DNA of 64,000 nucleotides, from NCBI GenBank assembly GCA_036508135.1, contig DATCHW010000167.1:36932-100931 (forward strand), given 5' to 3'. The stretch is from DATCHW01 sp036508135. GTDB taxonomy: Bacteria; Bacteroidota; Ignavibacteria; Tepidaquicellales; Tepidaquicellaceae. Made by a program: the position numbers and the translations under genes. This document shows positions 36,041 to 43,849 of this stretch, piece by piece (position 1 is the stretch's first letter; every line of letters begins with the position of its first letter). The notes under the pieces are model-generated. The model saw nothing but the letters and a program-made list of their open reading frames with translations, did not search any database and was not told where the DNA came from.

Positions 36041-36979
36041 ATGGTAAAAATGAAAGCAGTAATATGCACAAAATACGGACCACCGGAAGTTCTTCAGTTT
36101 AAAGAACTGGAAAAACCTTTTCCTGAAGATAATGAAGTGCTGATAAAAGTAATTGCTGCAACAGTACACATAGGGGATACTAAGGTTCGGCGTTTAGAGC
36201 CCGGTTTAGGACCTGTCAGAGATTTCTTTTTCAAGCCCTTCATGCGAATAGTAGTTGGTTTCAGGGGACCAAGAAAAAAAATACTTGGGATGGAACTGGC
36301 AGGAGATATTGAAGCAATCGGAAAAGATGTTACGCTGTTTAAGACAGGCGATCCCGTTTTTGCCTCCACTGAATTTAGATTTGGCGCATATGCCGAATAT
36401 TGCTGTATGCCTGAAGCCGGGATTCTTGCAATAAAACCAACCAATATGTCCTACGAGGAAGTTGCTCCGGTTTCTAATGGCGGATTAACCGCCTTGATTA
36501 ATCTTAGAAAAGCAAATATTCAGAAGGGTCAAAAGGTATTAATCTATGGAGCTTCCGGTAGTGTGGGTACTTATGCAGTGCAGATCGCCAAACATTTTGG
36601 GGCGGAAGTTACCGGAGTATGCAGTACTGCTAATCTGGAAATGGTGAAATCTCTGGCAGCCGATAAGCTTATCGATTACACGCAGGAAGATTTTACACAA
36701 AGCGGTGATGCTTATGACGTTATTTTTGATGCAGTAGGCAAGATTGAATCTTCAAAGCGTAAAAAATCCCTGACGAAGTCAGGTATCTATATAAGTGCAC
36801 TTGCTTTGTCAGGCAATATTAAGTTGAAGGTTGAAGACCTGATTTTTCTCAAAGAACTCTGCGAAGCAGGAAAGCTAAGGTCAGTAATAGACAAACGCTA
36901 TACTATGGAGCAAATAGTAGAGGCTCACAGGTATGTTGACAAAGGACACAAAAAAGGAAATGTGGTTATTACTGTATAA
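36041..36979 (+). CDS. Zinc-free MDR-family NAD(P)H oxidoreductase (quinone oxidoreductase-like)
   Basis: 312 aa. M-K-A-V-I-C-T-K-Y-G-P-P-E-V-L near the start and the nucleotide-binding motif I-Y-G-A-S-G-S-V-G-T-Y-A-V-Q-I-A-K near 166 define the medium-chain dehydrogenase/reductase family. The D-Y-T-Q-E-D-F and D-A-V-G-K pattern follows, and catalytic zinc ligands are lacking, as in quinone oxidoreductases. The start may be the second ATG at 36050, where the family N-terminus begins. No signal peptide, so it is cytoplasmic, unlike the genes before it. Confidence 0.85.
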   Translation: MVKMKAVICTKYGPPEVLQFKELEKPFPEDNEVLIKVIAATVHIGDTKVRRLEPGLGPVRDFFFKPFMRIVVGFRGPRKKILGMELAGDIEAIGKDVTLFKTGDPVFASTEFRFGAYAEYCCMPEAGILAIKPTNMSYEEVAPVSNGGLTALINLRKANIQKGQKVLIYGASGSVGTYAVQIAKHFGAEVTGVCSTANLEMVKSLAADKLIDYTQEDFTQSGDAYDVIFDAVGKIESSKRKKSLTKSGIYISALALSGNIKLKVEDLIFLKELCEAGKLRSVIDKRYTMEQIVEAHRYVDKGHKKGNVVITV

Positions 36980-37004
36980 TAGTCAGATAATAAGAATAAC
37001 GAAC

Positions 37005-37090
37005 GCAAAAAAAAGTAAAACAAGCAGAGACAGATAAATTTTAAATTTTTTAATATACTATCATTAACATTTTAGTTCATTATCCTTAGT
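37005..37090 (-). pseudogene. Relic of the 5' end of a lipoprotein gene (copy of 11259-12239)
   Basis: The minus strand reads K-K-F-K-I-Y-L-S-L-L-V-L-L-F, matching the signal peptide of the lipoprotein at 11259. The leader (ATACTATCATTAACATTTTAG) matches the same leader there, and the hairpin at 37094 follows. The start codon is mutated and the rest of the gene is gone. Confidence 0.75.
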
Positions 37091-37093
37091 TTG

Positions 37094-37117
37094 CCGTCAG
37101 GTGGGAACACCAGACGG
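37094..37117. repeat. CCGTCAGGTG-GGAA-CACCAGACGG hairpin
   Basis: Ten-base arms with one mismatch. Same family as 18148, followed by GGCACGG. It corresponds in position to the hairpin at 12277 in the lipoprotein leader. Confidence 0.75.
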
Positions 37118-37169
37118 GCACGGATATTTTCCAATTAATAGCTACCTGATGAATATATAAATTTTAATT

Positions 37170-38891
37170 TTAGATCTTCCATACAATATTATATGCAGTA
37201 TTTGCTAATTCTTTAGATCGATTATTAATATTATCAAATATAGTTTCTGGTTTCCAATTTATAATGTTATTTTTAAGTTTATTTGTCATTTTAAATTCAG
37301 ATTTTTTATAAGACTTTATTTTTGATTCAATACATTTATTACCAACTTTTGCATTTAAATCTTTTTCTAATAAACTTAGATTTCCAATTAAATTAACAAA
37401 TTCTACTATATCGTTCTCGGTAAGATTCCAACAAGGATCTGGTCTCTCTGGTAAAATATGTTCAATGCTAAAATTAGCTAGACTTAAATTGTTTTGACGA
37501 TTCTCTTCTTTATTTATTCTATAAAGAATTAATAAGCACAAATTCTTTTGTTCATAATAATTTAATTCAATAAAAGAGGGTTCAAATTCTTGATATTCGG
37601 GTTTCTTTTTCCTAAATGCCTTTAATAATTCTTTATATACTTTTACTCTAAATTCATTTCCATCTTTTGCATTTTCAGTTAAAATTGCAAATTTAGAGAA
37701 TATTCTTTCAATTCCAGATGGACTTTTACCGGAGGTTTTAAAAATAAACGAAAAGTTTTCAATTAATTTTATAGTACTTCTAAGCTGTGCAATTGATATT
37801 TTCTTTAGTCTATACGCCCGGTAAACTGATAATATTAAAGTATAACATTGCTGTATATTCAATTCCTTAATTAATTTTAAAGAATCAAGTATGATTAACA
37901 TATTTTCATTTGAACTAAAATCTTCGTCAGAAGGATTATTAATCTCGATATAATTTTTACATTCATCCACTAATTCATTTAAAAATTCTTTAAAATCTGT
38001 AATCTCATTTTTAATCGATTTATAAAGATATTTACCCGATATAAAATAATATTTGGAAAGCCAATAATATCGAACAAATCTATCTGGTAATAATTTATTT
38101 TTGTCTAATGCCTTAATAATTTCTTCATCCCATTTTCTTCTTGCTATATCGAGTTGGTTTTCAGGTTTGTATTTTTGAAGAATCAAGTTTTTCAGCAGGT
38201 CAATTTGAGATAATCTTAACCCTTTTGAATTTAAAGTTTCAAAAACTTGATAAGCAACTTCTTCAGAATCTACTTCAATTGAGACAGCTAATATTTGAGA
38301 TACTATTTCTTTAAATTTTTCTAAGAATCTTTCTCTATCTTCATTTGCTTTAAATTCTCTTACTCTTTCCTTTATTTTATCATAGAAAAATTTATATGCT
38401 TCAAGCAAGTTTTTTTGTTCGGAATTTACGGTATCTTTTTTAGTTATCTTTGCATTATCAATTTGAAGAAAATATTTATGATAAAATTCATTTTGCTCAT
38501 CAGTATGAAAAATAACACGATAATAAGCTCTATTCTTATCATCTTTAGATTCTATAAAATTACTTTGAACCCCCAATTTAAGATCATCGAATTTGTATAA
38601 TTTGCAGACATCCCTAATAGCAACGAATATTAAAGAAATGGTAATTAATCGTTGCTGTCCATCTATTATATCTAATTTGTTTGTTGTTTTTTTGTTTTCA
38701 TTATTGAAAACAAATGCCCCTAAATATAATGGATCATTAAGATCGTCAATAGTAATTCGGTTTAAAATATCATCATATAAATCAGATAATTGCTCATTCT
38801 GCCACGAATAGGGTCTCTGAAATCGTGGGACTATATAAGGTCCAGAATTCAATATTTTTCTTATGTCGTAAGTATCTGGTTTTATATTCAT
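37170..38891 (-). CDS. DUF262/DUF1524 protein (GmrSD-type modification-dependent restriction)
   Basis: 573 aa. The DUF262 N-domain has I-V-P-R-F-Q-R-P-Y-S-W near residue 16 and the D-G-Q-Q-R-L motif near 78 (ParB/Srx-like fold, nucleotide binding). The F-E-T-L-N-S-K-G motif is near 223. The C-terminal DUF1524 HNH-type nuclease has S-I-E-H-I-L-P-E near 480 and N-L-S-L-L-E near 512. Single-chain GmrSD proteins cut DNA with modified cytosines (type IV restriction). It starts 12 bp after the type II endonuclease gene and is probably in its operon. Confidence 0.85.
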   Translation of the reverse strand: MNIKPDTYDIRKILNSGPYIVPRFQRPYSWQNEQLSDLYDDILNRITIDDLNDPLYLGAFVFNNENKKTTNKLDIIDGQQRLITISLIFVAIRDVCKLYKFDDLKLGVQSNFIESKDDKNRAYYRVIFHTDEQNEFYHKYFLQIDNAKITKKDTVNSEQKNLLEAYKFFYDKIKERVREFKANEDRERFLEKFKEIVSQILAVSIEVDSEEVAYQVFETLNSKGLRLSQIDLLKNLILQKYKPENQLDIARRKWDEEIIKALDKNKLLPDRFVRYYWLSKYYFISGKYLYKSIKNEITDFKEFLNELVDECKNYIEINNPSDEDFSSNENMLIILDSLKLIKELNIQQCYTLILSVYRAYRLKKISIAQLRSTIKLIENFSFIFKTSGKSPSGIERIFSKFAILTENAKDGNEFRVKVYKELLKAFRKKKPEYQEFEPSFIELNYYEQKNLCLLILYRINKEENRQNNLSLANFSIEHILPERPDPCWNLTENDIVEFVNLIGNLSLLEKDLNAKVGNKCIESKIKSYKKSEFKMTNKLKNNIINWKPETIFDNINNRSKELANTAYNIVWKI

Positions 38892-38903
38892 TTTATTTAA
38901 TAG

Positions 38904-39515
38904 TTAATCAAAATTAAAAATTTCATTTAATAAGTTTTTCCGAGCATAAAAAGCCCTTGATATCGATCCATGACCCGGACCTTTTGTTCGAGCTTGAATC
39001 CATTTGCCGTCTTTACCTGTCAGAGCACTGAATCCTTCATTGATTAATTTTTTTCTGATGAATTCATAGTCTGCTTCAATTTCATCTATCAATTCTTTTT
39101 CTTCAAGAAAATCGAAAGAAGTAACTTTTAGCAATTCAGATTTTTCATTATGATGTCCATACCAACTTACAGCACAAAATACGATTGATTTTAACTTTTC
39201 CCAGCAATGACTTTTATAAAATGGTGTATCTTTTAATTTTTCAGGATTTATCATAGTGATTGCCATTGTCTCTCTTGGTTTGTATTTACCATCCTTAATA
39301 ATGTATGCAGTTGATTTTAATTCGAATCCCAGACCGTTTGGGGCTTGAGTATTATTTGTTGATAACCCTGCAAGGCGTTCTAGTGTCAGCCCTTTCCAAC
39401 CTTTATTTTGTTTTCCGGTTGAATATGTTGTTATACCATGTTGTTTAGCAAATTGAGATAAATCAATTCCGATACATTTATTGAGATTTTTAATTGCAAC
39501 AATTTTTGTAATCAT
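38904..39515 (-). CDS. Type II restriction endonuclease, MutH/Sau3AI-like
   Basis: 203 aa. G-W-K-G-L-T-L-E-R-L-A-G near residue 38 and G-L-G-F-E-L-K-S-T near 62, with the E-x-K of a PD-(D/E)xK active site, resemble MutH-like endonucleases. The C-terminal S-I-S-R-A-F-Y-A-R-K-N-L-L is similar to their final helix. It overlaps the methyltransferase gene by 4 bp, the usual arrangement of a restriction-modification pair. Family assignment among MutH-like and MvaI/BcnI-like enzymes is from memory; the recognition sequence cannot be read. Confidence 0.75.
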   Translation of the reverse strand: MITKIVAIKNLNKCIGIDLSQFAKQHGITTYSTGKQNKGWKGLTLERLAGLSTNNTQAPNGLGFELKSTAYIIKDGKYKPRETMAITMINPEKLKDTPFYKSHCWEKLKSIVFCAVSWYGHHNEKSELLKVTSFDFLEEKELIDEIEADYEFIRKKLINEGFSALTGKDGKWIQARTKGPGHGSISRAFYARKNLLNEIFNFD

Positions 39516-40435
39516 TCTATCAACGTTAATTGAGATTCAGTTCGTTTTATTAAATCATTATAGCGGGAAATTGCTGTTTTGATATACTTTTCATCGTATT
39601 CAATTCCAATGAATTTTCTATCACCAACAATTTTGGATGCAATTCCTGTTGTACCGCTTCCACAAAAAGGATCGAGAATTATAGAATTTTTATCGGTCGA
39701 AGCAATAATTATTCTTTTTAATAATTCAATAGGCTTTTGTGTGGGATGTTTTCCATATTTCTTTTCTTCGTTCTTAGGAGGATGAATTGCCCAAACGGAT
39801 CTCATTTGTAATGAAGGTTTTTTAATAAAGTCATTTGGAAAATATCCATTTTTCATAGCTTTATAATCAAAATAATGTTTTGCCTTTTTATCTTTCCGAG
39901 CCCAAATGAGTGTTTCGTGGCTTGCAGTAAAAAACCGGCAACTTAAATTTGGTGATGCATTTGGCTTGAACCAGGAAATATCATTAAGGATATGATAACC
40001 TTCTTTTTGCAAAATATAACCGCATTGATAAATACTATGATATGTTCCGCTGATCCAAATAGAGCCTTCAGGTTTTAGAATTCGTTTGCATTCCGATATC
40101 CATGCTTCGTGAAATTTAAAATCTTCCTCAAAACCATTACTTTTATCCCATTTACCTTTATTGACTGAAACCATTCTTCCGGCATGACAGGTGAAACCAT
40201 TATTTGAAAGCATATACGGGGGATCTGCAAAAATCATATCAACACAGTTTTCAGGGAAACAAGACATAACGGCAAGGCAATCGTTATTGTAGAGACAGAA
40301 ATCATCTGTTTTGAAAATAGGTGATAATTTTTCTTTTTCAACAGCCTCAAATTTTTCAATATAACCAACAAGAGCATCAAGAACTTTAATGTTTTCTTGA
40401 ACTGGTAATTTATATACGGGTGATTTTTTCTTCAT
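39512..40435 (-). CDS. DNA adenine methyltransferase, beta class, of the type II system
   Basis: 307 aa. Motif IV F-A-D-P-P-Y near residue 71 comes before the AdoMet motif D-P-F-C-G-S-G-T-T near 255, the order of beta-class enzymes. DPPY indicates N6-adenine. G-K-H-P-T-Q-K-P near 230 is typical. The H-A-G-R-M-V-S and P-N-L-S-C-R-F-F-T segments recall M.DpnA-type enzymes. First gene of the operon methyltransferase-endonuclease-DUF262. Confidence 0.9.
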   Translation of the reverse strand: MKKKSPVYKLPVQENIKVLDALVGYIEKFEAVEKEKLSPIFKTDDFCLYNNDCLAVMSCFPENCVDMIFADPPYMLSNNGFTCHAGRMVSVNKGKWDKSNGFEEDFKFHEAWISECKRILKPEGSIWISGTYHSIYQCGYILQKEGYHILNDISWFKPNASPNLSCRFFTASHETLIWARKDKKAKHYFDYKAMKNGYFPNDFIKKPSLQMRSVWAIHPPKNEEKKYGKHPTQKPIELLKRIIIASTDKNSIILDPFCGSGTTGIASKIVGDRKFIGIEYDEKYIKTAISRYNDLIKRTESQLTLIE

Positions 40436-40548
40436 ATATACAAATTAAATATTGAGAATGAATAAAACTATTGAGAATAAGAGGTCTAATTATCAGAAAA
40501 AGAATTCATAACAAATCAACGTAATATATTTTGTATTCATTAAAGTCT

Positions 40549-40571
40549 CGTCAGGAGAAAACCCCTGATGG
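40549..40571. repeat. CGTCAGG-CCTGATGG hairpin, upstream of the methyltransferase
   Basis: A divergent copy of the dispersed hairpin with the GGGCAC tail. It lies between the small Myb-like gene and the methyltransferase gene, in a 160-bp spacer. Confidence 0.55.
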
Positions 40572-40597
40572 GCACATAAAAAGATATTCCCTTCCAA

Positions 40598-40804
40598 CTA
40601 TTTTTTTCTTCTATTATAAGGTGATTGATTAGTTGGTTTCAATGATAAATCTAGTTCACTTGCTTTTGAATAAACCGAACCAGGAGTTCTTCCCAATTTT
40701 AATCCAATTACTCTTGTTGGAGTATTTTGTTTTGCTAGGATTTTCAATTCCTTCTCATCAGATTTACTCCAAGATTTACCAGAATTTTTCGTTGATTTAG
40801 ACAT
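40598..40804 (-). CDS. Small Myb/SANT-like helix-turn-helix protein
   Basis: 68 aa. W-S-K-S-D-E-K-E-L-K-I-L-A near residue 12 is followed by N-T-P-T-R-V-I-G-L-K-L-G-R-T-P-G-S-V and the conserved tail L-K-P-T-N-Q-S-P-Y. This is a widespread small bacterial family of unknown function with a Myb-like fold. It follows the PIN gene after 10 bp and is probably translated from the same message. Confidence 0.8.
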   Translation of the reverse strand: MSKSTKNSGKSWSKSDEKELKILAKQNTPTRVIGLKLGRTPGSVYSKASELDLSLKPTNQSPYNRRKK

Positions 40805-40814
40805 ATTTTTTTGT

Positions 40815-41447
40815 TTAAAAGTTAATAAAAAAATTTTCTGTTTTGTTTTTTGGTTCTAAAGGATCTATTACAGAAGGTCCTTCGTTAGAATATCTTGCAC
40901 ATTTAATTATTTTACGATCACCGGTTAGTATAATTATTTGTTCTTTTTTTATTCTATAAAAATCCATTAAATATTTAGCGGATGATAAAATTGTTAAATC
41001 TATTACGCTTATTGATTGCATATTGTGTTTATGAGCAATTTCTAAATATCTACTTGCTCCAACAATTATATCCCGGTCTACTGTAATATTATGATATCTA
41101 ATATATCTGGATTTTGAGACTAAATTACTTATACTTAATTGAATATTATTTGTAATTTTTTTTCTGATTGCTTTATATCTATTATATTTAAAAACTTTAT
41201 CTTGATAATATTTTTTCGCTATAACTTTGTATGTTTCTGCAATACATAAGTCATTAACAAAAACTATTGCAATTTTATTATTAACTTGCCAATCAACCAC
41301 TTCCCACCAAGCATGAGAATTTTCAATTCTATCACGATCTGTTGTATTTAAGCTTTCTCTTGGTTTTAAATATTTATTTGCAAAAAAATTTGCATCAACA
41401 ATATAATATAAAGTATAATTAGGTTCTAAATAGATTTTTCTGCTCAT
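40815..41447 (-). CDS. PIN-domain-like ribonuclease
   Basis: 210 aa, no signal peptide. Acidic residues sit at the positions of a PIN active site: D in Y-I-V-D-A-N-F-F-A near 18, E in C-I-A-E-T-Y-K near 71, D in S-V-I-D-L-T-I near 150, and D in L-T-G-D-R-K-I near 176. It is larger than a VapC toxin, with a charged insert. No VapB-type antitoxin is adjacent. Its place between an OLD-type ATPase/nuclease and a small Myb-like gene, all on one strand, suggests a joint defence module. Confidence 0.65.
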   Translation of the reverse strand: MSRKIYLEPNYTLYYIVDANFFANKYLKPRESLNTTDRDRIENSHAWWEVVDWQVNNKIAIVFVNDLCIAETYKVIAKKYYQDKVFKYNRYKAIRKKITNNIQLSISNLVSKSRYIRYHNITVDRDIIVGASRYLEIAHKHNMQSISVIDLTILSSAKYLMDFYRIKKEQIIILTGDRKIIKCARYSNEGPSVIDPLEPKNKTENFFINF

Positions 41448-41527
41448 ATTCTTTTGTTATGACTTAAAATATTCATATAACTAATATTATAAGAAACATA
41501 AAAAACTGTATCGAATAAACAATTATC

Positions 41528-43288
41528 TTATAGTTTCATCCAATTTATAAGTTCTTTAATACTATTAAAATCTATTATAGTTTTATCTATCCCATTCTTC
41601 TCAATGTCATGGATAAATTTAGACCATATTTTTTCTTTTTTTCCTTCTATACCTAAATGATTCTCAATACATCCTTTTTCCCATACCCAAATATTTTCTT
41701 TTAATAATTTTTTATATATATTGTTTATGTTTTTTTGCACTCTTTTATCAGTAGCCATTTTGAAAAATGCTTCGGATGCTGAATATTTACTATCTTTATT
41801 TTGAGGTAATCCGTTATTTAATTTTATTTCGCCCTTTTTTTCAAGTTCAGTAAATATTTTTTTGCATTCTAATAAATCACTATCATCGTCCATTAAAACA
41901 GCATCAGTAATTGCAGATTTAAATGCATAATCTAAATCAACAATTGCTTTAACGGGTAAATCCATTACGTTAAGTATTTTTATCGATTTTCCCGTATTAT
42001 CTACACCTCCTTGTTTAATAAATGCAATTTTATTAAAGCTTAATGTCTCACTAGTAATTATTTCAAATATTTCAGGTAGTAATTTTTCTTCGGTTCTTCC
42101 TTCTGATAATATTACTTTTTCACAAAATAATATTTGATTTGAATTATTTAATGAAAATAACATTTCTAATTGACTTGGAGCATCTTCAATAACTTCTTCT
42201 ATTGCTTCTTTGATACTTTTTCGAGTATAAGTACCTTTATCTTTATTCTGTCTAACTAATATTGTCGAATTAATATCTTTTGAAGAAATTAACAAAGGTG
42301 AATGTGTTGCGAAAATTACTTGATACCCCTCTTTTGATAACTTTTTTAAAGCATATCTTATTTGTTCAATACCTTGCGGATGCATATATAATTCAGGTTC
42401 ATCTATTAAAAGTAAAGTTTTAGTATATTCATTTTTTGATTTTTTAACATCTGATAATTGTCTTATTAATGCCATTTGTATTGCTCTTTGTGCTCCATTT
42501 CCTAAAGAAGAAACATCCCTTCCCTCGCTTGAATATCCATTCTCGTATACTTTTATGGTTCCTGATTTCAAAACTTCTTTTATTTCTGGAGATGGAATAT
42601 CAATTTTTACTTTTAAATTTGGAAAAAGTGATTCCAAATATTCATTTGCTTTAATATCAAAATCTTTTAATTGCTGTGCTTTTTCAGAACTGTCTGCACC
42701 CAAAAGATTTTTTATTGCATCTATTTGATCTTTTAGTTTTGATCCATGCTCTTCAATTAATGGATTAATTATCTCAGAAATCAATTTTCCAATAGTTGTT
42801 GAGGTTTTAAATTTACTCACATCTTCTTCTGCATTTTCCATTGCATTAACTAAAATAGGATCGGGAAAAAGTTCTATTATAGCATTATCTATTCCTGTCG
42901 GATTTAATGTCCAATTTTTATTTTTGTCTTTAACATATAATTTTATTTCTTTAACGGATTCAGAAGGTTTACTCTGCACCCTTTTCAATTCTAATTTTTC
43001 ATCAATTACAAATTCAGTCATTTTCTTTTTATGTTTATCTTCTAATTTATCAAGTAAATCAGTGGATATTCCTATTATTTCAGCTTCGATTTCTACTGCT
43101 TTATTTATATTATTAAAATCTTCTTTATTTAGTGATGTTTTTCTTAAAATCCAATTACAAGATCTTAATATATTTGTTTTTCCAGCATTATTATAACCTA
43201 CCATAGGTGTAAAATCAGTTAGAATGAATTCTTCATTGATTACAGAACGAAAATTTTGAATTTTTATTCTTGATAACTTATGATTCAT
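41528..43288 (-). CDS. OLD-family ATPase with TOPRIM nuclease domain
   Basis: 586 aa. ABC-type ATPase: Walker A in V-G-Y-N-N-A-G-K-T-N near residue 30 and Walker B in L-L-I-D-E-P-E-L-Y near 300, with an A-T-H-S-P-L-L switch shortly after. The TOPRIM domain follows, V-I-L-S-E-G-R-T-E-E-K near 393. OLD proteins are ATP-regulated DNA nucleases; the best known relatives are P2 Old and the Gabija subunit GajA. No UvrD-like GajB is adjacent, so this is a class 1-like solitary OLD or the partner of the PIN protein 80 bp downstream. Confidence 0.88.
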   Translation of the reverse strand: MNHKLSRIKIQNFRSVINEEFILTDFTPMVGYNNAGKTNILRSCNWILRKTSLNKEDFNNINKAVEIEAEIIGISTDLLDKLEDKHKKKMTEFVIDEKLELKRVQSKPSESVKEIKLYVKDKNKNWTLNPTGIDNAIIELFPDPILVNAMENAEEDVSKFKTSTTIGKLISEIINPLIEEHGSKLKDQIDAIKNLLGADSSEKAQQLKDFDIKANEYLESLFPNLKVKIDIPSPEIKEVLKSGTIKVYENGYSSEGRDVSSLGNGAQRAIQMALIRQLSDVKKSKNEYTKTLLLIDEPELYMHPQGIEQIRYALKKLSKEGYQVIFATHSPLLISSKDINSTILVRQNKDKGTYTRKSIKEAIEEVIEDAPSQLEMLFSLNNSNQILFCEKVILSEGRTEEKLLPEIFEIITSETLSFNKIAFIKQGGVDNTGKSIKILNVMDLPVKAIVDLDYAFKSAITDAVLMDDDSDLLECKKIFTELEKKGEIKLNNGLPQNKDSKYSASEAFFKMATDKRVQKNINNIYKKLLKENIWVWEKGCIENHLGIEGKKEKIWSKFIHDIEKNGIDKTIIDFNSIKELINWMKL

Positions 43289-43566
43289 GAGAATAATATT
43301 TAAATTAATAATAATTACATTTCCCCGAGGTTATTACGGCGGATGTTTTTTTTAATTTTAAATTCTTTCTAAATTATTATTTAAAATATTTGTATTCAGA
43401 AAGAATTAATTATTATCTTTATCAGCATAGAGTAGAGCAAGTTTTCCCCTTTGGATTTTGTTCCCAGAAAAGGAGTTGTTGAAAGTTATGAAGAAAGGAT
43501 AAAAAAAGCAATAAATAATAAAAACGTAAAACGTCAGACGTTAAATGTAAGACGATAAGAGCAAAC

Positions 43567-43806
43567 CTACACCTGTCTTTTCCCTTCTTGTTGAACTACC
43601 GAGAAAAACTCGGTAGTTGAGCGGGGATTAAGTTCTTTTGTCTTAAATATATTGTTTATATGCAAACTAATAGTATCGGTATCTTTGTCGAAAAGTATAG
43701 CCATTTGCTTTTGTGTGAGCCATATGGTTTCTTTGGTAAGGTTTACTTCTAAAGCAGTTTTTCCGTCCTTTGCTTTATAGATTACTATTTTGTTATTGTT
43801 TTCCAT
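43567..43806 (-). pseudogene. Truncated RhuM-family protein
   Basis: 79 codons of the N-terminus of RhuM (virulence-protein-like; usually over 300 aa). It has A-L-E-V-N-L-T-K-E-T-I-W-L-T-Q-K-Q-M-A near residue 17 and I-F-K-T-K-E-L near 55, then diverges and stops. It lies against the mutS stop codon. Possibly a remnant of a mobile-element gene. Confidence 0.75.
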
Positions 43807-43849
43807 AATGTCATGCTTTATAAGGATAAAATTGAGTTCAATTTATTAT

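Noticed and set aside
41528..43288. Gabija system (GajA-GajB)
   Set aside because: The OLD-type gene fits GajA in outline, but no UvrD-like GajB follows; the helicase relic at 22253 is 20 kb away and broken.
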